DNA of 7,783 nucleotides, taken from positions 1-7,783 of the forward strand of contig CAMWRN010000103.1 in NCBI GenBank assembly GCA_947176675.1. The letters are read 5' to 3'. A model generated the notes under the pieces. That model made no database searches. It was not told where the DNA came from and worked only from the letters and a program-made list of their open reading frames with translations. The translations under genes and the position numbers were made by a program. This DNA comes from an uncultured Clostridia bacterium (GTDB taxonomy: Bacteria; Bacillota; Clostridia; Oscillospirales; Ruminococcaceae). Shown here piece after piece: positions 1-6,143 of the stretch (its first letter is position 1; each line of letters opens with the position of its first letter).

Positions 1-2577
1 CCCATGATGAAGCAGTACTTTTCTGTAAAGAATAAATACAGAGATCACATTTTGTTTTTCAGGCTGGGCGATTTTTACGAGATGTTTTTCGATGACGCTG
101 TTATGGTCTCAATGGAACTTGAACTTACACTTACGGGGCGTGACTGCGGTCTGGACGAACGTGCTCCGATGTGCGGAATACCTTATCACGCAAGCGAGAT
201 GTACATAAAGCGGCTGATCGAAGGAGGTCACAGGGTTGCGATCTGCGAGCAGCTTACCGATCCTAAGGACGTGAAAAACGGTATTGTCGAGAGGGACGTT
301 ATTAGGATAGTCACGCCCGGTACTCTCACTGAAAGCGCACTTCTTGACGAGTCCAAAAATAACTATATCTGTGCTGCGTTCACGGTTGAAGACGAGTGTG
401 CGATATGCTTTGCGGACATTTCTACGGGCGAGGTGCACCTGTTCAAAAAGACAGGCAAGGACGTGCAGAGCGAGATAATTAACGAGCTTTCACGGTTTGA
501 CCCTGCCGAGGTGCTGTTCAATGACGGGTTCCTTGATTTTAAGCAGGTGACGGATTTTATTAGGAACAAACTGAACTGTTCCGTGCAGATGCTTGACAGC
601 GAGTGCTTTGATGTGAATTCCAAAAAGGACGTTATTCTGAAGCAGTTTAACATTCCCGAGCTTTGCGAGATTGGTCTCAATGAGGACAGCTCCGAGGCGA
701 TGTGTGTCTGCGGACTTTTTGACTACATCAGAGATACCCAGAAAGCGTTAGTAGGAAGATTTACTGAGATAAAACGCTATAACGACAGCTATTTTATGGA
801 GCTTAATCTTACTGCGCGGCGCAATCTGGAACTTACCGAGACCATGCGAAACAAGGAAAAAAAAGGCAGTCTGCTTTGGGTTTTGGATCATACCCAGACT
901 TCAATGGGAAAGCGTCTGCTGAAAGCCTACATTGAGCAGCCGCTTATAAAGCCTGCGATAATCATAAACCGCCTTGACGCGGTGGAGCAGCTTTGTAAGC
1001 AGTCGGTCATTAGGGAAGAGCTTTCTGACCAGCTTTCAGGTGTGTACGATATCGAAAGGCTTATGACGAGGGTAATGTACAAAACGGCTACTCCCCGTGA
1101 TTTGAAATCCCTGTCACTTACCGCGCTGAAAATGCCCGATATAAAAATGCTCATGGAAAATTTTAACTGCCGTCTTATGCGTGAGCTTAACCAAAATATA
1201 CATACTTTGAGTGAAATTTCGGGACTTATAGAAAATGCAATTGATGATGACGCTCCCGTTTCAGCAAAAGAGGGCGGTGTCATCAAGAAAGGCTTCAATG
1301 AGGAGCTCGACCATCTGAGAAATATCATCAAAAACGGCGAGGGTATAATCAAAGAAATAGAACAGCGTGAAAGAGACCGCACGGAAATAAAAAATCTGAA
1401 AATAAGTTATAACCGTGTTTTCGGGTATTATATCGAAGTTACAAAGTCTTATTACGACAAGATTCCTCCCGAATACGTGAGAAAGCAGACTCTTGCAAAC
1501 TGCGAGCGATTTATCACCGAAGAGTTGAAAAAGACAGAAAATGAGATACTCGGCGCGAACGAAAAGGTGCTGTCGCTGGAGTATGACATCTTCTGCGAGG
1601 TTCGGGACTTTGTTGCTACTCAGCTTGTAAAGGTTCAGGAAACTGCTTCGGCTATCGCACAGCTTGACGTTTTGTGTTCATTTGCCTATACGTCTTTGAA
1701 AAATGAGTATACAAAACCCGATATTGCCATAGACGGCATAATCGACATCAAAGACGGCAGACATCCTGTTGTGGAGCTTATGCTTGCCGACGAGATGTAT
1801 GTTCCCAACGACACATATCTTGATACGAGCAGCAGCCGTATGTCTATTATCACTGGACCGAATATGTCGGGTAAATCTACCTATATGCGTCAGACCGCAC
1901 TTATCGCACTTATGGCGCAGATCGGCTGTTTTGTTCCAGCAAGGTATGCGAAAATTTCAATTGTGGACAAGATATTCACCCGTGTTGGAGCTTCCGACGA
2001 TCTTACAGCGGGGCAGTCCACATTTATGGTAGAGATGAGTGAGGTTGCGGACATTCTTAAAAATGCAACAAAGCAGAGCCTTGTTATTTTAGACGAGGTT
2101 GGTCGCGGTACGTCTACTTATGACGGAATAAGCATTGCTACCGCTGTGGCGGAGTATATTGCAAATTCACGTATCCTCGGCTGCAAAACTCTTTTTGCCA
2201 CGCATTACCACGAGCTTATAAAGCTTGAGGACGAGCTTGAGGGCGTTAAGAATTACAGCGTTGCGGTCAAGAAGCGTGGGGACAACATTAAGTTCCTGCG
2301 AAAGATAGTTCCGGGCGGTGTGGACGACAGCTATGGAATTGATGTGGCAAAGCTTGCGGGACTTCCGAACAGGGTGCTGAATAGGGCGAAGCAGCTTCTG
2401 GCGGAAATGGAGACGGAAAAATCCCTGCACGACCGTGAAAAGCCGCAGGAGCAGATATCCTTCGGAAATATCGGCAGCGAGCGTATTATAGACAAGCTCC
2501 GCAAGACAAACGTGGACGAGCTTACCGACGAGGACGCAAAATACTTTTTGAAAGAATTATGTGATATGCTCGAATAG
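1..2577 (+). CDS. mutS: DNA mismatch repair ATPase MutS (5' end cut by window edge)
   Basis: MutS recognises mispaired and looped-out bases in new DNA and recruits MutL in an ATP-dependent step. The frame is open from base 1 (a Pro codon before Met-Met). Homologues have a T/S-P-M-M/I-x-Q-Y opening, so the real start probably lies about 5 to 12 codons upstream and the Met at 4 is not the start. Counting from that Met, GDFYEMF (22-28) holds the Phe-x-Glu that reads mismatches. The connector, lever and clamp domains follow to about residue 560. The ATPase has Walker A GPNMSGKST (618-626), Walker B LVILDEVGRGTST (693-705) and FATHYHEL (731-738). Near the C-terminus, QEQISF (815-820) fits a QxxIxF sliding-clamp motif. 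The 857 residues seen match the usual length of about 860. The stop codon overlaps the next gene's ribosome site, so the two are probably co-transcribed. Confidence 0.98.
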   Translation, partial: PMMKQYFSVKNKYRDHILFFRLGDFYEMFFDDAVMVSMELELTLTGRDCGLDERAPMCGIPYHASEMYIKRLIEGGHRVAICEQLTDPKDVKNGIVERDVIRIVTPGTLTESALLDESKNNYICAAFTVEDECAICFADISTGEVHLFKKTGKDVQSEIINELSRFDPAEVLFNDGFLDFKQVTDFIRNKLNCSVQMLDSECFDVNSKKDVILKQFNIPELCEIGLNEDSSEAMCVCGLFDYIRDTQKALVGRFTEIKRYNDSYFMELNLTARRNLELTETMRNKEKKGSLLWVLDHTQTSMGKRLLKAYIEQPLIKPAIIINRLDAVEQLCKQSVIREELSDQLSGVYDIERLMTRVMYKTATPRDLKSLSLTALKMPDIKMLMENFNCRLMRELNQNIHTLSEISGLIENAIDDDAPVSAKEGGVIKKGFNEELDHLRNIIKNGEGIIKEIEQRERDRTEIKNLKISYNRVFGYYIEVTKSYYDKIPPEYVRKQTLANCERFITEELKKTENEILGANEKVLSLEYDIFCEVRDFVATQLVKVQETASAIAQLDVLCSFAYTSLKNEYTKPDIAIDGIIDIKDGRHPVVELMLADEMYVPNDTYLDTSSSRMSIITGPNMSGKSTYMRQTALIALMAQIGCFVPARYAKISIVDKIFTRVGASDDLTAGQSTFMVEMSEVADILKNATKQSLVILDEVGRGTSTYDGISIATAVAEYIANSRILGCKTLFATHYHELIKLEDELEGVKNYSVAVKKRGDNIKFLRKIVPGGVDDSYGIDVAKLAGLPNRVLNRAKQLLAEMETEKSLHDREKPQEQISFGNIGSERIIDKLRKTNVDELTDEDAKYFLKELCDMLE

Positions 2578-2581
2578 GAGG
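2576..2581 (+). promoter_or_regulatory. Shine-Dalgarno AGGAGG overlapping the mutS stop
   Basis: A perfect AGGAGG starts within the mutS TAG stop codon and ends 6 bases before the ATG at 2588. It fixes the start of the zinc-ribbon gene at 2588 rather than at an in-frame ATG at 2561 that lies inside mutS. The overlap suggests that ribosomes ending on mutS may re-initiate here. Confidence 0.85.
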
Positions 2582-2587
2582 ATTTCT

Positions 2588-2860
2588 ATGGATTGCCCGA
2601 AATGCGGCGGAGAAATGGAAAAGGGCGGCGTTGCAACAACCCGTTCCGGAAGATTGATGTGGTCTTGTGATAAAACAATTGAGAAGTACAGTAAATTTCC
2701 CAAATCGCTTCTGCCCAAATGTGACGTTCTGCTTGACGGAATCAACTGTAAAGTGGGAGGTAATTACAGTTATGAAGCATATCGTTGTAAAGAATGTGGA
2801 GCGGTGCTGATTATTCCGCCCAAGAATAACAGCGACGAAAATTCCGATACGGAGGTATAA
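2588..2860 (+). CDS. Small zinc-ribbon protein (resembles DUF6487/PF20097 family)
   Basis: This is a 90-residue soluble protein of unknown function. It opens with MDCPKCGGEMEKG, and a second Cys pair lies in YRCKECGAVLII (C67 and C70). With C3 and C6 these form a CxxC...CxxC set expected to bind one zinc ion. Three more cysteines (C27, C45, C54) lie between and are not clearly ligands. The pattern of an N-terminal CPxCGxEMEKG, a central Trp followed by a charged stretch, and a C-terminal YRCKxC is recalled from the DUF6487 group. That assignment is from memory and was not searched. The tail (78-90) is polar and acidic. No signal peptide or membrane segment is visible. The gene has an ideal ribosome site and ends directly against the mutL start, so it belongs to the mutS-mutL transcript. 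A role in repair is possible from context only. Confidence 0.85.
   Translation: MDCPKCGGEMEKGGVATTRSGRLMWSCDKTIEKYSKFPKSLLPKCDVLLDGINCKVGGNYSYEAYRCKECGAVLIIPPKNNSDENSDTEV
2851..2855 (+). promoter_or_regulatory. Shine-Dalgarno GGAGG for mutL
   Basis: GGAGG lies inside the last codons of the zinc-ribbon gene, 5 bases before the mutL ATG. The TAA stop at 2858-2860 directly abuts that ATG. This supports the mutL start at 2861 and tight translational linkage of the two genes. Confidence 0.8.
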
Positions 2861-4816
2861 ATGGCAAAAGTACAGGTTTTAAGCAAGGAAACCGCGGAAC
2901 TTATCGCGGCGGGCGAGGTCATAGAACGTCCCAGTTCCATTGTAAAGGAACTGGTGGAAAATTCCATAGACAGCGGCGCGACCAACATTACCGTGGAAAT
3001 AAAGCGTGGCGGGATAAGCTATCTCCGCGTAACGGACAACGGTTGCGGCATTGATTTTGAGGACGTTCCAACCGCGTTTCTGCGCCATGCCACAAGCAAG
3101 ATACACGACAAGGACGACCTGAACAGCATTATGACTCTCGGTTTCCGAGGGGAGGCACTGGCTTCCATATGCGCGGTTGCAAAGGTGGAGATCTTGACCA
3201 AGACTGTAGAGGGACAGTACGGAGTTAGGTACGTTATAGAGGGCGGCGAGGAAAAGGAATACGACCGTGCGGGTTGTCCCGACGGTACTACTATTATAAT
3301 AAGAGATGTTTTCTTCAACGTACCCGCGCGGTTGAAATTCCTTAAAAAGGACGTTTCCGAAGGTAATGCCATTGCCTCGATTATTGATAAGATAGCTCTG
3401 TCGCATCCCGAGATTGCGTTCAAATTTATCCGCGACAACAAGCAGGAGTTTATTACTCCGGGGGACGGGGAATTGTATTCTTCAGTTTATTCGGTCATGG
3501 GAAAACAGTTTGCGGCATCAATGATACCTGTGGACTATGAACTCAATGGTATAAATATAGATGGTTTTATAGTAAAACCACTTTTCGGCAGACCCAACCG
3601 CACAATGCAGCATTTCTTTATAAACGGCAGATATGTAAAGTCTCCTACCTGTACGCACTCTCTGGAGCACGCTTACCGGAACAGTATTATGGAGGGCAAG
3701 TTTCCATCCTGTGTTCTGAGAATGACTATACCGCCGTCCATGATAGATGTGAACGTTCACCCTGCAAAGGTAGAGGTTCGGTTCACCGATGAAAAGATCA
3801 TTGCGGACAGCATTTACTTTGCCGTGAAAAACGCTATTCTGCTGGATACAGCTCCAGTAGAAATAAATATTAAGCAGCCGACATTTGACTACCGAAATCC
3901 GCTTCCCGAACAACAGCCTGTGTACTCGCAGGACAGCTTCGGCGTTTCTGCCAACGATACACCGAAAGTTGCCGTGTACGAGACTCGTCCTGCTTTCAGA
4001 GAAGAGATGTCCATGCAAACCGCTGTTTCTAAGCCGTTTTTGCAGCAGACATATGCTTCGTCTGTGCAGTCGGTAAGCTGTTCTGCTGATGAAAACATTG
4101 TTGACATTCCTTATGACGAACCGTCCGACATCGGCGGAGACGAAACGATAGAACAGCTTAAACCTGTGGAAAATGTGCAGTTCAGATATATTTCGGAAAA
4201 TTCTTTTGAAAAGAAAAAGGAAGTTCCTAAAGAACAGCCCAAAGAAATTTATTTCCGCATGATAGGCGAGGCGTTTAAGAACTATATTATCGCTGAGATT
4301 GAGGACGATATGGTATTTATTGATAAACACGCCGCCCATGAGCGTATACTATTTGAAAAGCTTAAATCGGGTCAGCAAAAGCTTGTGTGTCAGCTTTTGC
4401 TCCAGCCTGCGAATGTTCTGCTTGACTACGAGGAGTTTGGCGCACTTGTTCAGAATGCGGATTTTGTCCGCGAGTTGGGATTTGAATTTGAGGTATCGGG
4501 CGCGTCTGACGTTGAGGTAAAGGGTATACCGAGCATTCTTGACGGCTGTGACCCGAAAGACCTTATCATCGAGCTTGCGCGGAACATCAGTGAGAACAAA
4601 GCCAATCCCATGCCCGAAATTCTGGACGATATGTACCACACGTTCGCCTGCAAGGCGGCTATCAAGGCAAACGACAAAAATACGCTTTCCGAACTTTCGG
4701 TCATCGTCAAGACAATACTTACTGATGAACGCATAAGGTATTGTCCACACGGCAGACCTGTGATGTTCAAGCTTTCAAAGCGTGAACTTGAAAAACAGTT
4801 CAAGCGGGTACTTTAA
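2861..4816 (+). CDS. mutL: DNA mismatch repair protein MutL (endonuclease-type)
   Basis: MutL is the ATP-driven mediator of mismatch repair and, in bacteria without MutH, nicks the new strand. The protein has 651 residues, normal for Gram-positive MutL. The N-terminal GHKL ATPase (about 1-330) shows E30 and N34 in ELVENSIDSGA, DNGCGI (59-64) and GFRGEAL (94-100). A variable linker rich in Gln, Pro and Ser (about 335-455) joins the C-terminal dimerisation and nuclease domain (about 460-651). That domain carries DKHAAHERILFE (488-499), a DQHAx2Ex4E motif with Lys for Gln, plus ACKAAIKAN (596-604) and CPHGRP (628-633). These are the metal-site motifs of nicking MutL proteins. QLLLQP (511-516) fits the QxxLxP sliding-clamp motif, in the same place as QEMIVP in Bacillus subtilis MutL. 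It follows the zinc-ribbon gene with no gap. Confidence 0.98.
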   Translation: MAKVQVLSKETAELIAAGEVIERPSSIVKELVENSIDSGATNITVEIKRGGISYLRVTDNGCGIDFEDVPTAFLRHATSKIHDKDDLNSIMTLGFRGEALASICAVAKVEILTKTVEGQYGVRYVIEGGEEKEYDRAGCPDGTTIIIRDVFFNVPARLKFLKKDVSEGNAIASIIDKIALSHPEIAFKFIRDNKQEFITPGDGELYSSVYSVMGKQFAASMIPVDYELNGINIDGFIVKPLFGRPNRTMQHFFINGRYVKSPTCTHSLEHAYRNSIMEGKFPSCVLRMTIPPSMIDVNVHPAKVEVRFTDEKIIADSIYFAVKNAILLDTAPVEINIKQPTFDYRNPLPEQQPVYSQDSFGVSANDTPKVAVYETRPAFREEMSMQTAVSKPFLQQTYASSVQSVSCSADENIVDIPYDEPSDIGGDETIEQLKPVENVQFRYISENSFEKKKEVPKEQPKEIYFRMIGEAFKNYIIAEIEDDMVFIDKHAAHERILFEKLKSGQQKLVCQLLLQPANVLLDYEEFGALVQNADFVRELGFEFEVSGASDVEVKGIPSILDGCDPKDLIIELARNISENKANPMPEILDDMYHTFACKAAIKANDKNTLSELSVIVKTILTDERIRYCPHGRPVMFKLSKRELEKQFKRVL

Positions 4817-4826
4817 AAGGAAGTGG
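4817..4826 (+). promoter_or_regulatory. Weak Shine-Dalgarno before miaA
   Basis: AAGGAAGTGG lies between the mutL stop and the ATG at 4836, about 9 bases upstream of that ATG. It is a weaker match than the sites of the two genes before it. It supports the start at 4836 over the in-frame ATG at 4782 inside mutL, which would add 18 residues not seen in the family. Confidence 0.55.
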
Positions 4827-4835
4827 TATAACCGA

Positions 4836-5798
4836 ATGACTGAAAAAAAACAGCCGCTACTTGTTGTGGCGGGTCCTACGGCCTCGGGAAAAACCGCGGC
4901 GGGTATCGCTCTTGCCAAGGAATATGGTGGGGAAATAGTTTCGGCTGACTCCATGCAGATATATAAGGGGCTGGATATTGCTACTGCAAAACCGACTCCA
5001 AATGAGATGGATGGTATCCCGCACCACCTTATAAGCGAGATAGACATGGGCGTAAGCTTCAGCGTGGCGGACTATATCGCTCTTGCCAGGCAGAAAATAG
5101 CCGATATTGCTGAAAGGGGAAAGCTTCCTATTTTAGTAGGAGGTACTGGTCTGTATATCAACTCTCTTATAGACAACGTTAATTTTGATACCGCCGAGAC
5201 TGACGGAAGCGTTCGCGCACGTCTTGAAAAGGAAGCAGAAGTTTTAGGAAAAGAGGAAATGCATGAAATGCTTCGCATCGTCGACCCTGAAACGGCTGCT
5301 GCTGTGCCGAGTCAGAATATTGTCAGGGTCATTCGGGCGCTGGAGGTGTACGAGCTTACGGGAATGACCTTCGGCGATTATAAGAGAATGAACATGGGAA
5401 AGAATTCTCCCTACAAGGTTTGTATGATTGGACTTAATTTCCGTGAGCGCAGCAAGCTCTACTACAGGATTGACCGTAGGGTCACGCTTATGGCGGAGAA
5501 CGGCATGGTCGAAGAGTGCAGACTGGTCTATGAGAATGAAAAGCTTGGTACTGTCTGTCAGGCGATCGGCTATAAAGAATTGATCCCATATTTTGATAAA
5601 AAAGCAGACCTTGAGAGCTGTCTCGACAAAATCAGGCAGAGTTCACGCAGATACGCTAAAAGACAGCTTACTTGGTTTCGTCGTGATGAACGAATTAATT
5701 GGATTTTTTTGGACGAAATTTATAATTTTGATGAAATTATTGAAATATGCAAAAAAATAGTAGCCAAATCGAAAATTTTATGCTATAATGATAATTGA
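4836..5798 (+). CDS. miaA: tRNA dimethylallyltransferase MiaA
   Basis: MiaA transfers the dimethylallyl group from dimethylallyl diphosphate to N6 of A37 in tRNAs that read codons starting with U. MiaB usually modifies the product further. From the ATG at 4836 the protein has 320 residues, typical for the family. It shows the P-loop GPTASGKT (13-20), the substrate-binding run SADSMQIYKGLDIATAKPT (36-54), GGTGLYI (102-108), the helix RVIRALEVYELTG (164-176), AIGYKEL (243-249) and the C-terminal tRNA-contact stretch RRYAKRQLTWFRRD (271-284). It begins 19 bases after mutL, within the common mutL-miaA-hfq order. The last 35 or so codons are clearly richer in A and T than the rest, and they contain the probable hfq promoter. 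Those residues after the conserved core are likely unconstrained. Confidence 0.98.
   Translation: MTEKKQPLLVVAGPTASGKTAAGIALAKEYGGEIVSADSMQIYKGLDIATAKPTPNEMDGIPHHLISEIDMGVSFSVADYIALARQKIADIAERGKLPILVGGTGLYINSLIDNVNFDTAETDGSVRARLEKEAEVLGKEEMHEMLRIVDPETAAAVPSQNIVRVIRALEVYELTGMTFGDYKRMNMGKNSPYKVCMIGLNFRERSKLYYRIDRRVTLMAENGMVEECRLVYENEKLGTVCQAIGYKELIPYFDKKADLESCLDKIRQSSRRYAKRQLTWFRRDERINWIFLDEIYNFDEIIEICKKIVAKSKILCYNDN
5761..5789 (+). promoter_or_regulatory. Predicted sigma-A promoter for hfq inside the miaA 3' end
   Basis: TATAAT at 5784-5789 is a perfect -10 box, and the TG at 5781-5782 makes it an extended -10 (TGCTATAAT). With a 17-base spacer the -35 would be TAGCCA at 5761-5766, which matches 4 of 6 positions of TTGACA. 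A weak -35 is tolerable with an extended -10. Transcription would start near 5796, giving a leader of about 110 nt for hfq. A second, poorer candidate upstream pairs TTGGAT (5699-5704) with TATAAT (5721-5726) at 16 bases and has no TG. The region is AT-rich, so chance matches are possible, but the extended form and its position make this the better call. Confidence 0.65.
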
Positions 5799-5814
5799 GC
5801 ATTTATATTTGCTC
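5797..5814 (+). repeat. Inverted repeat at the predicted 5' end of the hfq transcript
   Basis: GAGCA (5797-5801) and TGCTC (5810-5814) can form a 5-bp stem with an 8-base AU loop. It begins within a base or two of the predicted transcription start. It could be a 5'-end hairpin that protects the messenger, or an operator overlapping the start site. No T-run follows, so it does not look like a terminator for miaA. Confidence 0.4.
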
Positions 5815-5817
5815 GAA

Positions 5818-5828
5818 GATGGTAAAAT
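5818..5828 (+). repeat. Direct repeat GATGGTAAAAT, copy 1 (hfq leader)
   Basis: This 11-base sequence recurs exactly at 5901-5911, 83 bases downstream, where it spans the hfq start codon. Copy 1 is also preceded by GAAG, as copy 2 is by GAAGG, but it is followed by ATATAG and has no ATG. It therefore resembles a copy of the hfq initiation region without a start codon. Confidence 0.6.
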
Positions 5829-5856
5829 ATAGTTTATCCTGATATTGCGGAGTGCT

Positions 5857-5878
5857 TGCGGATAACAGATTATCTGCA
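5857..5878 (+). promoter_or_regulatory. hfq leader hairpin 1
   Basis: TGCGGATAA (5857-5865) pairs with TTATCTGCA (5870-5878) to make a 9-bp stem with one G-U pair and a CAGA loop. It lies 31 bases upstream of the hfq ATG in the longest non-coding gap of the window. Part of its left arm, GGATAA (5860-5865), could instead pair with TTATCC at 5834-5839. Confidence 0.6.
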
Positions 5879-5879
5879 T

Positions 5880-5895
5880 TGCGCCGCACGGTGCA
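5880..5895 (+). promoter_or_regulatory. hfq leader hairpin 2, abutting the Shine-Dalgarno
   Basis: TGCGCC (5880-5885) pairs with GGTGCA (5890-5895) around a GCAC loop, giving a 6-bp GC-rich stem with one G-U pair. It begins one base after hairpin 1, and its last base touches the ribosome site AGAAGG. An alternative pairing of TCTGCA (5873-5878) with TGCAGA (5892-5897) would break both hairpins and draw in the first bases of the ribosome site. Confidence 0.55.
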
Positions 5896-5905
5896 GAAGG
5901 GATGG
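5895..5905 (+). promoter_or_regulatory. Shine-Dalgarno region of hfq
   Basis: AGAAGGGATGG precedes the ATG at 5910, with the AGAAGG core ending 9 bases upstream. This supports the start at 5910. The next in-frame ATG (5922) has only a poor, too-close AAAGG. An in-frame TTG at 5856 falls in the hairpin region and has no ribosome site. Confidence 0.7.
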
Positions 5906-5911
5906 TAAAAT
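5901..5911 (+). repeat. Direct repeat GATGGTAAAAT, copy 2 (over the hfq start codon)
   Basis: This is the second exact copy of the 11-base repeat found at 5818-5828. It covers the end of the Shine-Dalgarno region and the first two bases of the hfq ATG. A factor that binds the repeat in RNA would compete directly with ribosomes at this copy. Confidence 0.6.
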
Positions 5912-6140
5912 GAACAAAGGCATGAACCTTCAGGATGTTTTTCTCAATCAGCTCAGAAAAGATAGGATTCAGGCAACTTTTATCCTTACAAACGGATTTC
6001 AGTTCAAGGGGGTTGTCAAGGGTTTTGACAATTATGTTGTTATCCTTGAAAGCGATGGCAAGCAGGAATTGGTGTTCAAGCACGCTATTTCCACTATAAT
6101 TCCCGCTAAGCAGATCTCGATTCTTGATTCAGAACAGTAA
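5910..6140 (+). CDS. hfq: RNA chaperone Hfq
   Basis: Hfq forms a hexameric Sm-like ring in the cytoplasm that binds small RNAs and A- or U-rich messenger segments. This copy has 76 residues, the compact length usual for Firmicutes, with almost no C-terminal tail. It aligns without gaps to the start of the Escherichia coli protein: Q8 and D9 in NLQDVFLNQLRKDRI, the rim patch R16-K17-D18-R19, NGFQFKGVVKGFD (28-40) in Sm1 and FKHAISTI (56-63) in Sm2. The usual Sm2 Tyr (YKHAI) is Phe56 here, which keeps the aromatic ring but loses the hydroxyl. Position 42, Phe in E. coli, is Tyr. The rim patch has one Lys and two Arg, so some rim binding may remain. It probably has its own promoter and a structured leader, and the next gene starts 3 bases after its stop. 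Confidence 0.97.
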   Translation: MNKGMNLQDVFLNQLRKDRIQATFILTNGFQFKGVVKGFDNYVVILESDGKQELVFKHAISTIIPAKQISILDSEQ

Positions 6141-6143
6141 GCC

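Noticed and set aside
2561..2587. Upstream ATG for the zinc-ribbon gene
   Set aside because: It lies inside mutS, has no ribosome site, and AGGAGG at 2576-2581 clearly serves the ATG at 2588.
3518..4339. Reverse-strand open frame of 273 codons across mutL
   Set aside because: It is antisense to a clear mutL and its translation has no recognisable domain. The same holds for the antisense frames at 927-1382, 2879-3406, 4349-4750, 6129-6773 and 7343-7756.
4782..4835. Upstream ATG for miaA inside mutL
   Set aside because: It would add 18 polar residues before the conserved start of the fold, and the site at 4817-4826 favours the ATG at 4836.
5797..5814. Hairpin right after the miaA stop as an intrinsic terminator
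   Set aside because: The stem is only 5 bp with an AU loop, and no run of T follows. It is better explained as a feature of the hfq start region.
5845..5862. Short direct repeat TTGCGGA (5845-5851 and 5856-5862)
   Set aside because: At 7 bases and 11 apart it could be a helical-turn protein site, but the length is too short to support alone. The second copy is already explained by hairpin 1.
5856..5909. Longer Hfq starting at an in-frame TTG at 5856
   Set aside because: The extra 18 residues have no ribosome site, overlap the leader hairpins and do not occur in Hfq proteins. The ATG at 5910 aligns with the E. coli start.
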